The notes beneath the pieces were generated by a model. That model was not told where the DNA came from. It saw only the letters and a program-made list of their open reading frames with translations, and did not search any database. Of a stretch of 64,000 bases of DNA, positions 29,401-41,600 are shown piece after piece. Numbering within the stretch: the stretch's first letter is position 1; each line of letters opens with the position of its first letter. The stretch is from positions 62,001 to 126,000 of the forward strand of contig JALQPE010001902.1 of NCBI GenBank assembly GCA_030407315.1, read 5' to 3'. The translations under genes were made by a program, and so were the position numbers. Origin of the DNA: Asparagopsis taxiformis (taxonomy: Eukaryota > Rhodophyta > Florideophyceae > Bonnemaisoniales > Bonnemaisoniaceae).

Positions 29401-31543
29401 AAGATACTGTGCACTAGCTGAAACTATACGCACGCCGACAGCTGCTATTGTTGCACTATGTCACAAAGAAATGCATTCCAGGCAGTGTTCGACACTGCAG
29501 TGCTGAGTGTTCCTGAGCATATTGGTTCATATCTTAAATTCCACTGCAGTGAGCTGAAATGCGACCTATCGAAGTTTGAAGCTGCCGCTGACTGATAAGT
29601 TTCACGTCCATATACATATGGAAAAAACCATCAAATATTGTTTCCAGTTGTAGTGACTATGAATAGCAAAAAGTGAGATGACTTGTCAGTGTTTAAGTCA
29701 GTGGCTATGTAGACAGATGCCACAAGGATTTCCGACTGATTATTTGATGCGGGCAAACCTGCTGGATACATGGGGAGTCTGCCAGCAGCGGTAGACTGCC
29801 GCTTTAAATACCAGTGTTTAACATCCTGTATCACAGGGGAATAATGCAGTCAGTATGTAGTGTGTAGTAGTGTTGCGCTATGAGGACACGTATGATAGGG
29901 AAGAAATGATATTTCAAACGGGTACAGCTGTCACATTACTATCATAGGCTGAGCACAAGACGGGGCTGTTCACTGTTCAATGAGTCGTGCACATCATTGA
30001 TGTTATACGATCGTATAACATCGCACGAGCACCTCGAGGTGCTCCGCTGTGTGACAAGGTACACTGTACACTGACCGCCAATGAATGAAGCTTTTCTGTT
30101 GGTAGAATAGAGTTTGGAGGATGGCTACCATGTTCGGAGGTTGATATACATCACTACAAGTCCGTATTCAAACTGCACGGGTACGTTTGCGGTATGCATT
30201 ATATGATGATACCTGAACAATGAAATGCCGTAGAAGATTTCTAGTGGTAACAGAAGTAATATTCAACTTGTATGGAGTATACCATATGCATGTATAGATT
30301 TGACTATAGCTTCATCTTCATTTCCTAATGTTGGTTTGACTGTTCTGATTTGGTGCAAGTTCAATTGAACCAGCACAGTATGTATAAGTAAGATTCTTAT
30401 GTAAGCGCAATAGCAGTCGTGCACAAAGCACTGAACGCAATCGACAACTGCCCAAAGCTCGGACCTGGTGAGTCATTGAACTTCGAAGACAAAAGGCTAC
30501 GTGCGGAGCAGAAGCCTCTGTCCATACTTCGAGAGCTTATTTCAAGGTTTTCAAAGCCAGGAGACATTGTGGTAGATCTATTCTCCGGAACGTATTCTAC
30601 TGCAATAGCTTGCATGACAATGAGAGATGGTCTGTATCGCAAGTTTATTGGATGTGAAAAAGACGCCACATGCCATGGATCAGCTCAGCCGTTGTTGCTG
30701 GATTGCTTTGTTAGGCAAGGTCGAGATGGAGTTTTTGGGGAGGCAACCAAAAATGACATATCGAGTATTCTCGCTAACAAAGAATGGAATTACTCGATAA
30801 GGAGCAATGTAGGAAGTGAAAGACTTCGACATCGAAGTGATGCGCCTGATGGATTCCCGTCGGTATCTTCACTACCACTGCATATGTTGCGATTTGTCTC
30901 CTCTGTTGCGCGGGATCAAAGCATGCTCCGAAGACTTGCCGAAGTCCCAATGAATGAATGGGGCGTAGAAGATTTAGGCAAGGTTTTCTCCGTTGACCCT
31001 GAGATGATGCTTGCAGTAGATGCCTCCTTTCACAACGTTATTGTTGCTGCATCGACAGTTCGAGAGGGAGGATTGGGGGTTTTTGCCGCAGAAGATTTAG
31101 AGAGGGGCTCTGTTGTTGGATGGTATAATGGGACAATTTTATACGGGAAGATTGGGGAGAATGAACCGCAACGCAGTCGCTTGTACGGACCGGACGGGTT
31201 CGGTTGTACTGGTGAAAGATTCCAAAACTTCAACATGGAGATGGAGACCAGTGTCATCGGAGAAGAAGCACCGGTCGACAAGATATATCTTGTACCAGCG
31301 GAATACAATGTCTGCAGCTACCTCAACGACAGTAGGACCATTGACGGAATGGAGAGAGTTGCAAATGTGCAACGCAGAAAAAATGCAGAGTTCCGAGTTC
31401 ACAAAGACGTCAATCCTACTTGCGACTTCAAGTATGCAGTAGCAAAACCTGATCTCATCCTAGCGCAGGTTGTAGTAGATGTTCGAGCTGGGGAAGAGAT
31501 ATTCGTTGACTATGGATCGCGCTACTGGACTGCAGAGAAGTAG
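26449..31543 (+). CDS. ParB-like + DNA amino-methyltransferase + SET protein, interrupted by 1.56 kb
   Basis: Part 1 (26449-28855) starts MASEKRNPA in good context (TCGATGGCC). Residues about 25-115 are ParB-like (VQVLDGAHRSKAV at about 74-86), then a helical region shared with the gene at 13289, then LTDPPFNTRREKGK (motif IV, about 664). Part 2 (30414-31543) resumes with RAEQKP, GDIVVDLFSGTYSTA (motif I) and a SET domain (GGLGVFAAEDL, SYLNDS, GEEIFVDYGS). Joining 28855 to 30414 keeps the frame and gives 1178 residues. Around the join the sequence aligns without gaps to the gene at 13289 (YVKHAVVHKALNAIDN against YPAWCNVTINMPAIDS). The boundaries are GT...AG, so an intron is possible; otherwise this is a disrupted gene with a stop at 28921. 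Predicted to bind DNA through ParB, methylate adenine (DPPF) and carry a SET methylase. Confidence 0.78.
28856..30413. other. 1.56-kb intron or insertion inside the methyltransferase gene
   Basis: It begins GTTCAGTAAT and ends GCAATAG. No open frame of note lies inside. It contains perfect palindromes near 30000-30045 (TGTTATACGATCGTATAACA, GAGCACCTCGAGGTGCTC). The donor GTTCAG is a weak splice site and the length is large for an intron-poor genome. No terminal inverted repeats or target duplication were seen. Confidence 0.55.
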
Positions 31544-31689
31544 GACAGTATACGCGTCCAATTACAGATATCAAGAGTACCATCAGCAATAAAAAGTCTT
31601 GCATCTGAACTCGTACAACGTTGTAGTACTACAATCTACCTGAGCGATAATAACAGACTTTCATTTGCTGAGCGGTGCCAGTCAGCCCA

Positions 31690-32930
31690 CGCCCAATGAT
31701 AGTGCTGCACCTGGGCTTTGCCATACCAAAATAATACCGGGTATTATTTCGGGTGTGGCCAGCCCAAGTGCAGCTCTGCCATTGGCTGTCATGAACGCAG
31801 CGGCAGCCAATGGAATTGCTGCACCTGGGCTTTGCCATGCCAAAATAATACCGGGTATTATTTTGGGTGTGGCCAGCCCAAGTGCAGCTCTGCCATTGGC
31901 TGTCATGAACGCAGCGGCAGCCAATGGAATTGCTGCACCTGGGCTTTGCCATGCCAAAATAATACCGGGTATTATTTCGGGTGTGGCCAGCCCAAGTGCA
32001 GCTCTGCTATTGGCTGTCATGAACACAGCGGCAGCCAATAGAATTGCTGCACCTGGGCTTTGCCATGCCAAAATAATACCGGGTATTATTTTGGGTGTGG
32101 CCAGCCCAAGTGCAGCAATTCTATTGGCTGTCATGAACGCAGCGGCAGCCAATGGAATTGCTGCACCTGGGCTTTGCCATGCCAAAATAATACCGGGTAT
32201 TATTTTGGGTGTGGCCAGCCCAAGTGCAGCAATTCTATTGGCTGTCATGAACGCAGCGGCAGCCAATGGAATTGCTGCACCTGGGCTTTGCCATGCCAAA
32301 ATAATACCGGGTATTATTTCGGGTGTGGCCAGCCCAAGTGCAGCTCTGCTATTGGCTGTCATGAACACAGCGGCAGCCAATAGAATTGCTGCACCTGGGC
32401 TTTGCCATGCCAAAATAATACCGGGTATTATTTTGGGTGTGGCCAGCCCAAGTGCAGCTCTGCTATTGGCTGTCATGAACGCAGCGGCAGCCAATGGAAT
32501 TGCTGCACCTGGGCTTTGCCATGCCAAAATAATACCGGGTATTATTTTGGGTGTGGCCAGCCCAAGTGCAGCTCTGCTATTGGCTGTCATGAACGCAGCG
32601 GCAGCCAATGGAATTGCTGCACCTGGGCTTTGCCATGCCAAAATAATACCGGGTATTATTTTGGGTGTGGCCAGCCCAAGTGCAGCTCTGCTATTGGCTG
32701 TCATGAACGCAGCGGCAGCCAATGGAATTGCTGCACCTGGGCTTTGCCATGCCAAAATAATACCGGGTATTATTTTGGGTGTGGCCAGCCCAAGTGCAGC
32801 TCTGCTATTGGCTGTCATGAACGCAGCGGCAGCCAATGGAATTGCTGCACCTGGGCTTTGCCATGCCAAAATAATACCGGGTATTATTTTGGGTGTGGCC
32901 AGCCCAAGTGCAGCTCTGCCATTGGCTGCC
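31690..32930. repeat. Palindrome array A, 11 units of 114 bp
   Basis: Eleven units, each centred on AATAATACCGGGTATTATT. Long imperfect arms (GCTGCACCTGGGCTTTG on the left, CCAGCCCAAGTGCAGC on the right) and a second inverted repeat (ATTGGCTG...CAGCCAAT) lie between cores. The 114-bp period is divisible by three, so long repetitive frames stay open on both strands; these are not genes. The array fills the gap between two converging genes. Confidence 0.93.
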
Positions 32931-33259
32931 AGGTTTGCATCTCAACTACAGTTAGTATACTAAGAAGAACAATTCAAGACCTTGGTTACTCGAGTGATGT
33001 GGAATTGTGGCAGTCTTGCAAAACTGTGCCATGCATGTAGGAAAGGAAAAGAGATCAGTCTGTACGATGTAAGGTGTAGAAGCTATGCGGGGTGAGAGGT
33101 AGAGGAACTCTAATAGTGCAGTAGACTGACCGTGCTAATATTTTCAAAGTCGTGAATAGGAGTAGATTTAGTTGTGGTAAAGGAAGTATACTACCGAAGC
33201 TAGCTTAGGATTGGCAGATGCTGCCTGTAGAGGGAGAGGCAAAGCAGTATTCTTGCAGA
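32931..33259. other. Spacer after palindrome array A
   Basis: Unique sequence between the last palindrome unit and the stop codon of the dioxygenase gene. It probably contains that gene's 3' end signals; none were identified. Confidence 0.35.
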
Positions 33260-36241
33260 TTATCGCGCACTAGGTGCATCCCAGTAGTTGACTGTTTCGA
33301 TAGCATCCGCCAATTCTTCTTCGTCACTTAAAAGGTAGAGATGAGAACGAACCGGAAGACCATATGTTAGGCGATTTTCCGCTGAACTACTGAATCCCTT
33401 GCCTCCATGGTAGAAGTCACCACGACCGATGAAGAGAGAATACGGTGGCACGTAGATGTCCATAACAGGCGTCTTGTACTTCTCAGCGTCTGCACGCGTC
33501 AAACAGACGTGGCTGAAATACGCTCCACGAAGCCAGAACCCATCAGCCGCGCTTGCCATCAGAAAGTACGATCTTCCAGGTGGGAAATCGGAATCATTGA
33601 TGACCACCGGTAGGTCTGTGTGCAAGTCTTGATCTGGAGCACCATCAGAGGTCAGCAAAAGACGTAAACCGGTTTTAGGAAAGGCCACAGGCTCATGGAT
33701 TCCTAGGCCCAAGTACATTAGCTCGGCACAGATTGCTTTGCCGACCTCGAGAATCATCTTGTTCTTGAATTGATGTTCATCCATCTGCTCGAGATCGTCG
33801 CAAATCTTCTTCCTTGAGATAGAGAACCTTCCCAAACGAGAGGCCTGTTGCTCTGCTGTTACCTCACCCTTGTTTCGAATCTGATGCCAGGGATCATTGG
33901 AACTGTCTTCAGCAGAAGAATGAACAGGTTTGAACTTCTGGGCGTAGAACGTGAACAGTTCATGTGCTGCGTTGCCCACAGTCGAAGAACGGAAGATACC
34001 ACTGAGTACATGGGCACCCAAGAGATTGAGAGTTGACCTAGCTGTTGCAAAGAACTTCTCTGCACAGCAAGCTGGACCACTGCACGCTATACAATTCATA
34101 TCGGCAGCAGCTGCACTCAAAATCTCCTGTCGGATTGTTTCGTACAGCTTGCTGTCGATATAGTACTTGACCCTAGAGTCTGACGGTATGGTGTTCGGGA
34201 GAATATCCATAATCCGTTCATCGACTACCCTGTCGGGGAGGGGATTTTCCTGCTCATCGCTGAACAATGGAATCTCCTCGGTTGAACGTTTCACCGTACG
34301 GTTAGCTTCCAGTCTTCCGCGCTTCGGAAGGGGCTCTTCGGACTCTTCTTCTACCTCCGACTCTGCCTGACTGTCGCCGCCAACCCGTAGACTCTCCGTT
34401 CTCTGCCGTTTCGACCTGCGAAGTGTCTCGACTGGCTCATTCACCGCAAGCGGTGGTGCATTGAGAGGGAGACGGAGGAGAACAGATCCCAATTGCTTCT
34501 CAGAACCTGCCACAGTGGCATCAGGGGTTCCTTGAGCCTGCTCAACTGCAGGAACGGAAGTGGCAGGAGCAGGAGGGGTAGCAGGAGGGGTGGAAGGGGC
34601 GGGAACGGAAGCGGCAGGAGGAGGGGTAGCAGGAGGGGTGGAAGGGGCGGGAACGGAAGTGGCAGGAGGAGGAGGGGTAGTAGGAGCAGGAGTAGAAGGG
34701 GTAGAAGGGGTAGAAGGGGTAGAAGGGGTAGAAGGGGTAGAAGGAGTAGAAGGGGTAGAATGAGCACGAGGAGCAGGAGGGGTAGAAGGAGCAGGAGGGG
34801 TAGAAGGGGCAGGAGGAGTAGGACCAGAACGGGTAGAAGGGGTAGAAGGCTCATCTGATTGGGGCGTAGATGGCTTCGGCGCATCTTCAGATGGCTGTTC
34901 ATTGTGAACAATGACCCTTTGGTCTTCTTCCATGTCCACAACGCCCGTGGAAAAGCGAAGCTGCTCATACATTTCGTCGGAGACGAGAGCATGCTTCGTA
35001 CCGCTGTTATCGTCGGTATTGAAGTGCAGGAGGGTCTCCGCGATACTGTTCGCAATAACAGTCTCCTTTCCTGACCCAGTGTTCTTGAGCTCGGAGTAGA
35101 AATGGTCGAGCGGAGGCTCCATCATTTTGTGAGCAGCAACCGGCTCGGACATCTTGAACACTTCAATCAAAACACGAACGAAAGGATTACCAAATCCTCT
35201 TGTCGTCCTACTCAACTGACGCAGATCTCGCATGCGTGTCCAGAGAGCTGTTATGAGCAAGATGAACCTTTGCTGATACTCCGAGCCGCGACGGAAGTCT
35301 GCCATGAAAACGAGATCCATGTTGCAGCCATACATGTCTACGGACTGCTTGAAGACATCGTCGTTGATGTCACGGCCTTCTTTAACGGCCCTTTCCTGTT
35401 CCGCAGCGAGAATTTCCTTGGTGAACATGCTCGGTACGGAACTCCAGAACTCAAGCGCTTTGTTGTTCACAGTCCGGAAGCCTTTCGCAGCAGTCACGTG
35501 CTTGTTGATGGCTTGGTAGCCCAGTTTCGATATCGACAACTGGCTGTCCATGATGACCTGAATGCACTTCCGATTCGGTTCACCCAACATGTCCTTGGTC
35601 GTGAGCAGTTGGACCACAGAACACACTCGGTCTGCCAAAGAAACAAGGGCAACATCATGCGTGAGTGTGTTTGCTTGAATGGACAGCCCGAGTACTTCAA
35701 AAGGTGTGAAGTACTCATCGGAAACTTCTTCTGTCCCTGGGCGCCTGATCAAAGCCACATCGATGTTCCTGAATGACGCAGCATACGGATGTTGCCCTTC
35801 CGGGTCTTCACGAATGCACTTCTGGAGAGCCGCAACGCGATGGCCACCATCGATGTAGAACGTTTGAAGGGTGGGGGTTGTGCTGCCTTCACTGGGAAGG
35901 AGCATTTTGCAGGCAAGGATTCGGGAGATTGAGGAGGTGAATCCTTCCCTCAGGAACTTCTCCTTCAGCTCAAGCACTCTCCCTTCCCTAATATGACGAG
36001 AGAATAGGGGGGGTCTGTGCAAATCCAAGGGAGACAGCCTGTGGTCAGCTTTGGGACAGTCTGACAACTGAACCTCGGCGGTGACAGAGTTATCGTGACC
36101 AGGGCTGCGAGAAGGGGCGCGAGAGCGAGAAGGGGCGCGAGAGCGAGAAGGGCGCGAGAGCGAGCGAGCGGAGGCCCGACCGCGAGTCGAAGCGCGAGCA
36201 GGGGCGGGGGCAGAGGGTTTGGAGCGAGTGCGAGGAGCCAT
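33260..36241 (-). CDS. ParB-like domain fused to 2-oxoglutarate/Fe(II) dioxygenase
   Basis: A 993-residue protein; the start at 36241 has an ATGG context and a basic, Arg/Ser-rich tail (residues 1-50, with repeated SRAPSRS), a likely nuclear signal. The ParB-like module (about 55-180) includes FYIDGGHRVAALQ near 125-137. Residues about 460-580 are a Pro/Ser/Thr linker with repeated PSTPSTP, encoded by a GC-rich repeat. The C-terminal dioxygenase core has DLHTDLP (His about 873, Asp about 875), YFLMASAADGFWL, and the distal His in GRGDFYHGGKGF (about 943), followed by SHLYLL. The triad H-x-D...H is complete, so the enzyme is predicted active with Fe(II) and 2-oxoglutarate. The substrate is unknown; DNA or chromatin is inferred from the ParB part. 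Palindrome arrays lie on both sides. Closest in the window to the gene at 38670. Confidence 0.78.
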   Translation of the reverse strand: MAPRTRSKPSAPAPARASTRGRASARSLSRPSRSRAPSRSRAPSRSPGHDNSVTAEVQLSDCPKADHRLSPLDLHRPPLFSRHIREGRVLELKEKFLREGFTSSISRILACKMLLPSEGSTTPTLQTFYIDGGHRVAALQKCIREDPEGQHPYAASFRNIDVALIRRPGTEEVSDEYFTPFEVLGLSIQANTLTHDVALVSLADRVCSVVQLLTTKDMLGEPNRKCIQVIMDSQLSISKLGYQAINKHVTAAKGFRTVNNKALEFWSSVPSMFTKEILAAEQERAVKEGRDINDDVFKQSVDMYGCNMDLVFMADFRRGSEYQQRFILLITALWTRMRDLRQLSRTTRGFGNPFVRVLIEVFKMSEPVAAHKMMEPPLDHFYSELKNTGSGKETVIANSIAETLLHFNTDDNSGTKHALVSDEMYEQLRFSTGVVDMEEDQRVIVHNEQPSEDAPKPSTPQSDEPSTPSTRSGPTPPAPSTPPAPSTPPAPRAHSTPSTPSTPSTPSTPSTPSTPSTPAPTTPPPPATSVPAPSTPPATPPPAASVPAPSTPPATPPAPATSVPAVEQAQGTPDATVAGSEKQLGSVLLRLPLNAPPLAVNEPVETLRRSKRQRTESLRVGGDSQAESEVEEESEEPLPKRGRLEANRTVKRSTEEIPLFSDEQENPLPDRVVDERIMDILPNTIPSDSRVKYYIDSKLYETIRQEILSAAAADMNCIACSGPACCAEKFFATARSTLNLLGAHVLSGIFRSSTVGNAAHELFTFYAQKFKPVHSSAEDSSNDPWHQIRNKGEVTAEQQASRLGRFSISRKKICDDLEQMDEHQFKNKMILEVGKAICAELMYLGLGIHEPVAFPKTGLRLLLTSDGAPDQDLHTDLPVVINDSDFPPGRSYFLMASAADGFWLRGAYFSHVCLTRADAEKYKTPVMDIYVPPYSLFIGRGDFYHGGKGFSSSAENRLTYGLPVRSHLYLLSDEEELADAIETVNYWDAPSAR

Positions 36242-36679
36242 TGAAGGATGATGGAAAGCAGGAATGGAGAGAAGCTTGATTGAGTGTACGACCCCGATAA
36301 CGACGATACAGAGACGATTAAGATAGATTTATTTCGCTACTGCAGTCTGATAAAGGATCAAACGTGAACAATCCGTTTCAACTCTGATTTCAATTTTTTG
36401 TTTATTTCTAGACCACTTGACTCAGATCAAGAGTAATACTCGAAATTCAGTTAATTTCTGCGGCCAAATACAATCGCTATACGACGAGTTCACACTCAAA
36501 GTGGCTAAACAGGTACGAGTTGGTCATGGTGATTACCCCAAAACCACTCAAGTAATAACTACATAATGCTGAAGTCACATACTTCCCAGCATTTTGCACC
36601 AACTCGTGGAGCTGATGCGTACATACCAAATGCATCTGTATTCAACATGAACACGAATAAGTGGGCTTCGGCCAATGAG

Positions 36680-38350
36680 TGCACTGCACCTGGCTTGAGA
36701 AACTAGGAATAATACCCGGTATTATTTTGGCCTCCCAAACGCCAGGTGCACCAACGCCATTGGCCGGTGGTAGTTTGGACAACCTCGGCCAATGGGGTTG
36801 GTGCACTTGGTCTATACCGACCCAAAATAATACCGGGTATTATTTTGGCCTCCCAAACGCCAGGTGCACCAACGCCATTGGCCGAGGGTATCCGGCTACC
36901 ACCGGCCAATGGGGTTGGTGCACTTGGTCTATACCGACCCAAAATAATACCGGGTATTATTTTGGCCTCCCAAACGCCAGGTGCACCAACGCCATTGGCC
37001 GAGGTATCCGGCTACCACGGCCAATGGGGTTGGTGCACTTGGTCTATATCGACCCAAAATAATACCGGTATTATTTTGGCCTCCCAAAGCCAGGTGCACC
37101 AACGCCATTGGCCGGTGGTAGTTTGGACAACCTCGGCCAATGGGGTTGGTGCACTTGGTCTATACCGACCCAAAATAATACCGGGTATTATTTTGGCCTC
37201 CCAAACGCCAGGTGCACCAACGCCATTGGCCGAGGGTATCCGGCTACCACCGGCCAATGGGGTTGGTGCACTTGGTCTATACCGACCCAAAATAATACCG
37301 GGTATTATTTTGGCCTCCCAAACGCCAGGTGCACCAACGCCATTGGCCGAGGGTATCCGGCTACCACCGGCCAATGGGGTTGGTGCACTTGGTCTATATC
37401 GACCCAAAATAATACCGGGTATTATTTTGGCCTCCCAAAAGCCAGGTGCACCAACGCCATTGGCCGGTGGTAGTTTGGACAACCTCGGCCAATGGGGTTG
37501 GTGCACTTGGTCTATACCGACCCAAAATAATACCGGGTATTATTTTGGCCTCCCAAACGCCAGGTGCACCAACGCCATTGGCCGAGGGTATCCGGCTACC
37601 ACCGGCCAATGGGGTTGGTGCACTTGGTCTATACCGACCCAAAATAATACCGGGTATTATTTTGGCCTCCCAAACGCCAGGTGCACCAACGCCATTGGCC
37701 GAGGGTATCCGGCTACCACCGGCCAATGGGGTTGGTGCACTTGGTCTATATCGACCCAAAATAATACCGGGTATTATTTTGGCCTCCCAAAAGCCAGGTG
37801 CACCAACGCCATTGGCCGGTGGTAGTTTGGACAACTCGGCCAATGGGGTTGGTGCACTTGGTCTATACCGACCCAAAATAATACCGGGTATTATTTTGGC
37901 CTCCCAAACGCCAGGTGCACCAACGCCATTGGCCGAGGGTATCCGGCTACCACCGGCCAATGGGGTTGGTGCACTTGGTCTATATCGACCCAAAATAATA
38001 CCGGGTATTATTTTGGCCTCCCAAAAGCCAGGTGCACCAACGCCATTGGCCGGTGGTAGTTTGGACAACCTCGGCCAATGGGGTTGGTGCACTTGGTCTA
38101 TACCGACCCAAAATAATACCGGGTATTATTTTGGCCTCCCAAACGCCAGGTGCACCAACGCCATTGGCCGAGGGTATCCGGCTACCACCGGCCAATGGGG
38201 TTAGTGCACTTGGTCTATACCGACCCAAAATAATACCGGGTATTATTTTGGCCTCCCAAAAGCCAGGTGCACCAACGCCATTGGCTGAGGTTATCCGGAG
38301 TACCCCCAGGCAATGGGGTTGGTGCACTTGGTCTACACCCACCCAACTTT
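36680..38350. repeat. Palindrome array B, 14 units of about 117 bp
   Basis: Fourteen units carry the 19-bp core (first near 36710, last near 38230), here flanked by GGTGCACCAACGCCATTGGCC and its near-inverse GGCCAATGGGGTTGGTGCAC. Two spacer types (GGTGGTAGTTTGGACAACC and GAGGGTATCCGGCTACC) recur in a regular order, so the array is higher-order. Arms beginning CACCTGG and ending CCAAGTG resemble those of array A although the rest differs. The array lies between the start of one dioxygenase gene and the stop of the next. Confidence 0.93.
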
Positions 38351-38669
38351 ATACCCGGCCAGACTCCTGTTCTCAGGAACTGAAAATTTTACCGGGGATA
38401 GTAAACGATGTATTATAATACCAGGTTTTACTATCTGCTATCGTTTCTCGCATCTAATGAAGAGGTTTAGAATTTGCAGCTCTTGTAGCTAGAGCTTTCT
38501 GTGGAGAATAGCTTTCTGCATGTGGTGTTTGTTACATTTGTGAAGTTGATCTGACTATATAAAGAATCCATGCAGTATCTCTTTTATCATGTTCTATTGG
38601 AATTGTGTTTATTACTCTACGGATTCATACCCAACTAAGGCTTCAACACGGCTGGACAGATGCCCTTCA

Positions 38670-41600
38670 TCACTTCAATTTCGAATTGCCCTCCCAATGT
38701 CCAACGACATATTCTCCTTCTTCACTTTGATGCTGCTCAGTTTTGAGGAATATGTGAGATCGGATCGGGAACTTGTATTGAAGACCCTTATTGCTCTCAA
38801 ATCCTTCCTCGTGGTGATAAACATCCCCTCGGCAGACAAGAACAGAATATGGTGGTACTTCACACCTCTTCATTGGAACTCTGTATAACTCTCTGTTGGG
38901 ATGGGATAAACAGACATGACTGTAGGGTGCAAGCACGAGGCCGAATCCATCTGCGCCGCTTGACATCATGAAGTAGGATGGCGGAGAAGGGGGACTGTTA
39001 ACTTCATCGATTCCCACTTCATAGTCTGTATGTCCAGCACGAGGTTTAGTCCGCTCTCCAGTCAGCACTAAAGTAGTTCCAGTGCTGGGGAAGGCCATCG
39101 GGTCCTTCCCACTAGTCCTCAATTCCAAACATTCCGCACAAATACCTAGACCGAGCTCAACAATCATCTTCTTCCGATAGAGATTATTATTGTTATCCTC
39201 GAGGTCATCACATAAGCTCTTCCGCTTTGTTATAAAGATTCCTCTGCCCTTCTCACCTTCTTCATCAGAGTTTTTCCCATCCATCATAGCCATGCACCAC
39301 GGTGTCCAGTCCGGATCTCTGCGGGTGTCACCGGATTCAGAGTTCTTCTTGGCATCCTCGAGACGTTCCTCAAACAACGCAGAAAAATGAAGGAGCAGTT
39401 CGTGGATCGCATCTGCAGTAGTAGAAGACTTGAATATTCCGTCCAGAATTGTAAACCCAACCAAGTCTATTTCATTTCGTTTCTCTCGGAAATAAGCCCT
39501 CGAGAGAAACTCAGCGGAAACATTTTGTGCCGAATAGGCACTCGCTGCTGCTTCAGCGACCTCGGCTCGAAGCGTATCGACCAGTTTCCCATTCACATAG
39601 TATTTCATTCGACTGTCGGGATGAATGATAACAGGCAGTTTCGCTTCTATACCTTCCTCCACATCTTTGTCAGGGACATCATTTTGTTGCCTGTCCGAAT
39701 ACTGACCTCCTTGAACCGCGTGGACTGCAGCGTCTTTGCCGGATTGCAAATTTGCGTCTTCACGCATCTTTTGCTTCTTCTTCTGCCGCGGCCTGCTGGT
39801 ATCCTCTCCCACCAGGTCAATAACCTCTTGAGGGGTGACATCCACCAATTTCCGTTTGGATCGTAGAATCATTGGCGGCGTCTCCGTATTCCTCGGCTTT
39901 GCCTTTAAGGGCACGAAACCACTGCTGTGCTTGGCTGTCATCAACTTCCTAGGCGTAGAACTGGTAACAGGTGTTTCCGTGTCCTCCAGCTCAGGTAAAA
40001 CAGGTAGGCCGACATCCGCTGTAGATAACATAGCGTCTCCAGTGCCATCACCCTGATTTCGTACACCTTTCATCGGGTCCTCCGTTGTCCTTCCAGAAGA
40101 ATGTTCGGGACATTCTTCGCGGACATCTTTCGTTCCAGACCCATCGCTCTTCCTAGATTCAGGACCTCCTTCACCATCTCGACCAGTTCTTGGATGACCA
40201 ACTGACATATTCGCCGGCGACTTTCCACCCTGCTCTGGTCTGAGCGTGGCACTTCCGGCTGCCACTGGGCTAGGTGATTGTTGCAGGTCATTTTCATCAC
40301 CGTGGTCATTTCTTCCTCGATTTGCACCAGCTGGTTCAAGCTCTGGAGTTCCTACGTTCTTCTGCAACACATCCCCAACTTCACAATCTCCAGGTTTCGA
40401 AGAATTGTTCTCGGTAGGCGCAGTAGGCACTGCGCGGTCCGTTGTAACCTGCTTTGCGCTTTCGGAATCTGCCGCTTTCCCTGTCGCCTCTTCACCAACC
40501 TGTGTTGCAGCACCGACCTCAGCGTTAACACGATCCGATATTTCCAGACTGCCCTGTGTCTGCTGTTGGGTAAGTACATTTGGACTCTGTACCACGTCCG
40601 AGCGATCAATGGCAGCATTTGAAGTATCACCATACGATGCGGATTGTTGTCGTGGTTGAGGTGCAGTATTCCCTTCCAAGGATTTTCGCCTAGTCCGCCT
40701 TTCCTGCACACCTATTTCAGGCGCGACGGAATGGTCGAGAGAGTCATCCGATAGAATTGGGCCGTTGAAAACCACATAACGGATTTCTTTCATCATAGAC
40801 CGCGTCAATGCTGCACGTATACCTCTCCCAGTTGGTGCGTCGGAAGGATAGAAATCTTTGAGGACAGTCAAAATGCGATATCGTATGGTTTTTCGTGTTC
40901 GTCCACCTGGCTCCGGTACTTCATGTAACTTCCTGAAACATGGATGAGGTGAGGAATGCCAGGAGTTTTCTTTCCGTACAGCTTTCTCAAGTATGTCATA
41001 TATTTCACACATGCTGTAGCACCACTTTTGCGCGCATGTCTTTAGACTTATACCACCATCTCCTTTCCTACGTTTCCACATCGTCCACATTGCAGTGAGC
41101 TCTAGAATGACAAGTTTGGTGTCCACCGAAGCTTTTCGAAACGCAGAAGCGAATAGGACGTCCACAGTGCATCCCTGCATATTCTTCGAGTCTGGCGGAC
41201 TAGTTTCAGTTGCAAATCGACTTGGGATAGCTGACCAATGTTCGAACGCCGGGTTATTTACGTCTCCGAAGCCCTGCGCAATCGAAACGTACTTCATCAT
41301 GATTCCTTCCTGACAACCTGGAATGACCTTGTTCTCGACTACAACTTTTGTGCACACATTTACCTTCGCCTTCATCAAGCCCTTCATCATCATGAACTTC
41401 ATGACCGTACAGACGTGGTCAGCAATAGAAACTTCTATCACGTCATGAGTCTTTTCGTTCAGCTTCTGCGATATTCGCATCACTTCAAGAGGATGAAACA
41501 TTTCACGGGTTCCAGGTGGTCGGATGAAGTCAACGCTAATGCTCCTCAGTCTCCATCGATCAGCAACTGTCGGTTTGTTTTCCACAATCGACTGCAAAGC

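Noticed and set aside
31665..32963. Long repetitive open frames on both strands (432 and 395 codons)
   Set aside because: They follow the 114-bp array, whose period is a multiple of three and which is palindromic, so frames stay open on both strands. There is no coding signal beyond the repeat.
34493..34858. Arg/Gly-rich frame opposite the dioxygenase linker
   Set aside because: Antisense shadow of the proline-rich repeat in the real gene at 33260-36241.
36746..38204. Several overlapping repetitive frames in arrays B and C (also 42465-43455)
   Set aside because: Products of tandem repeats, with the same peptide in several frames.
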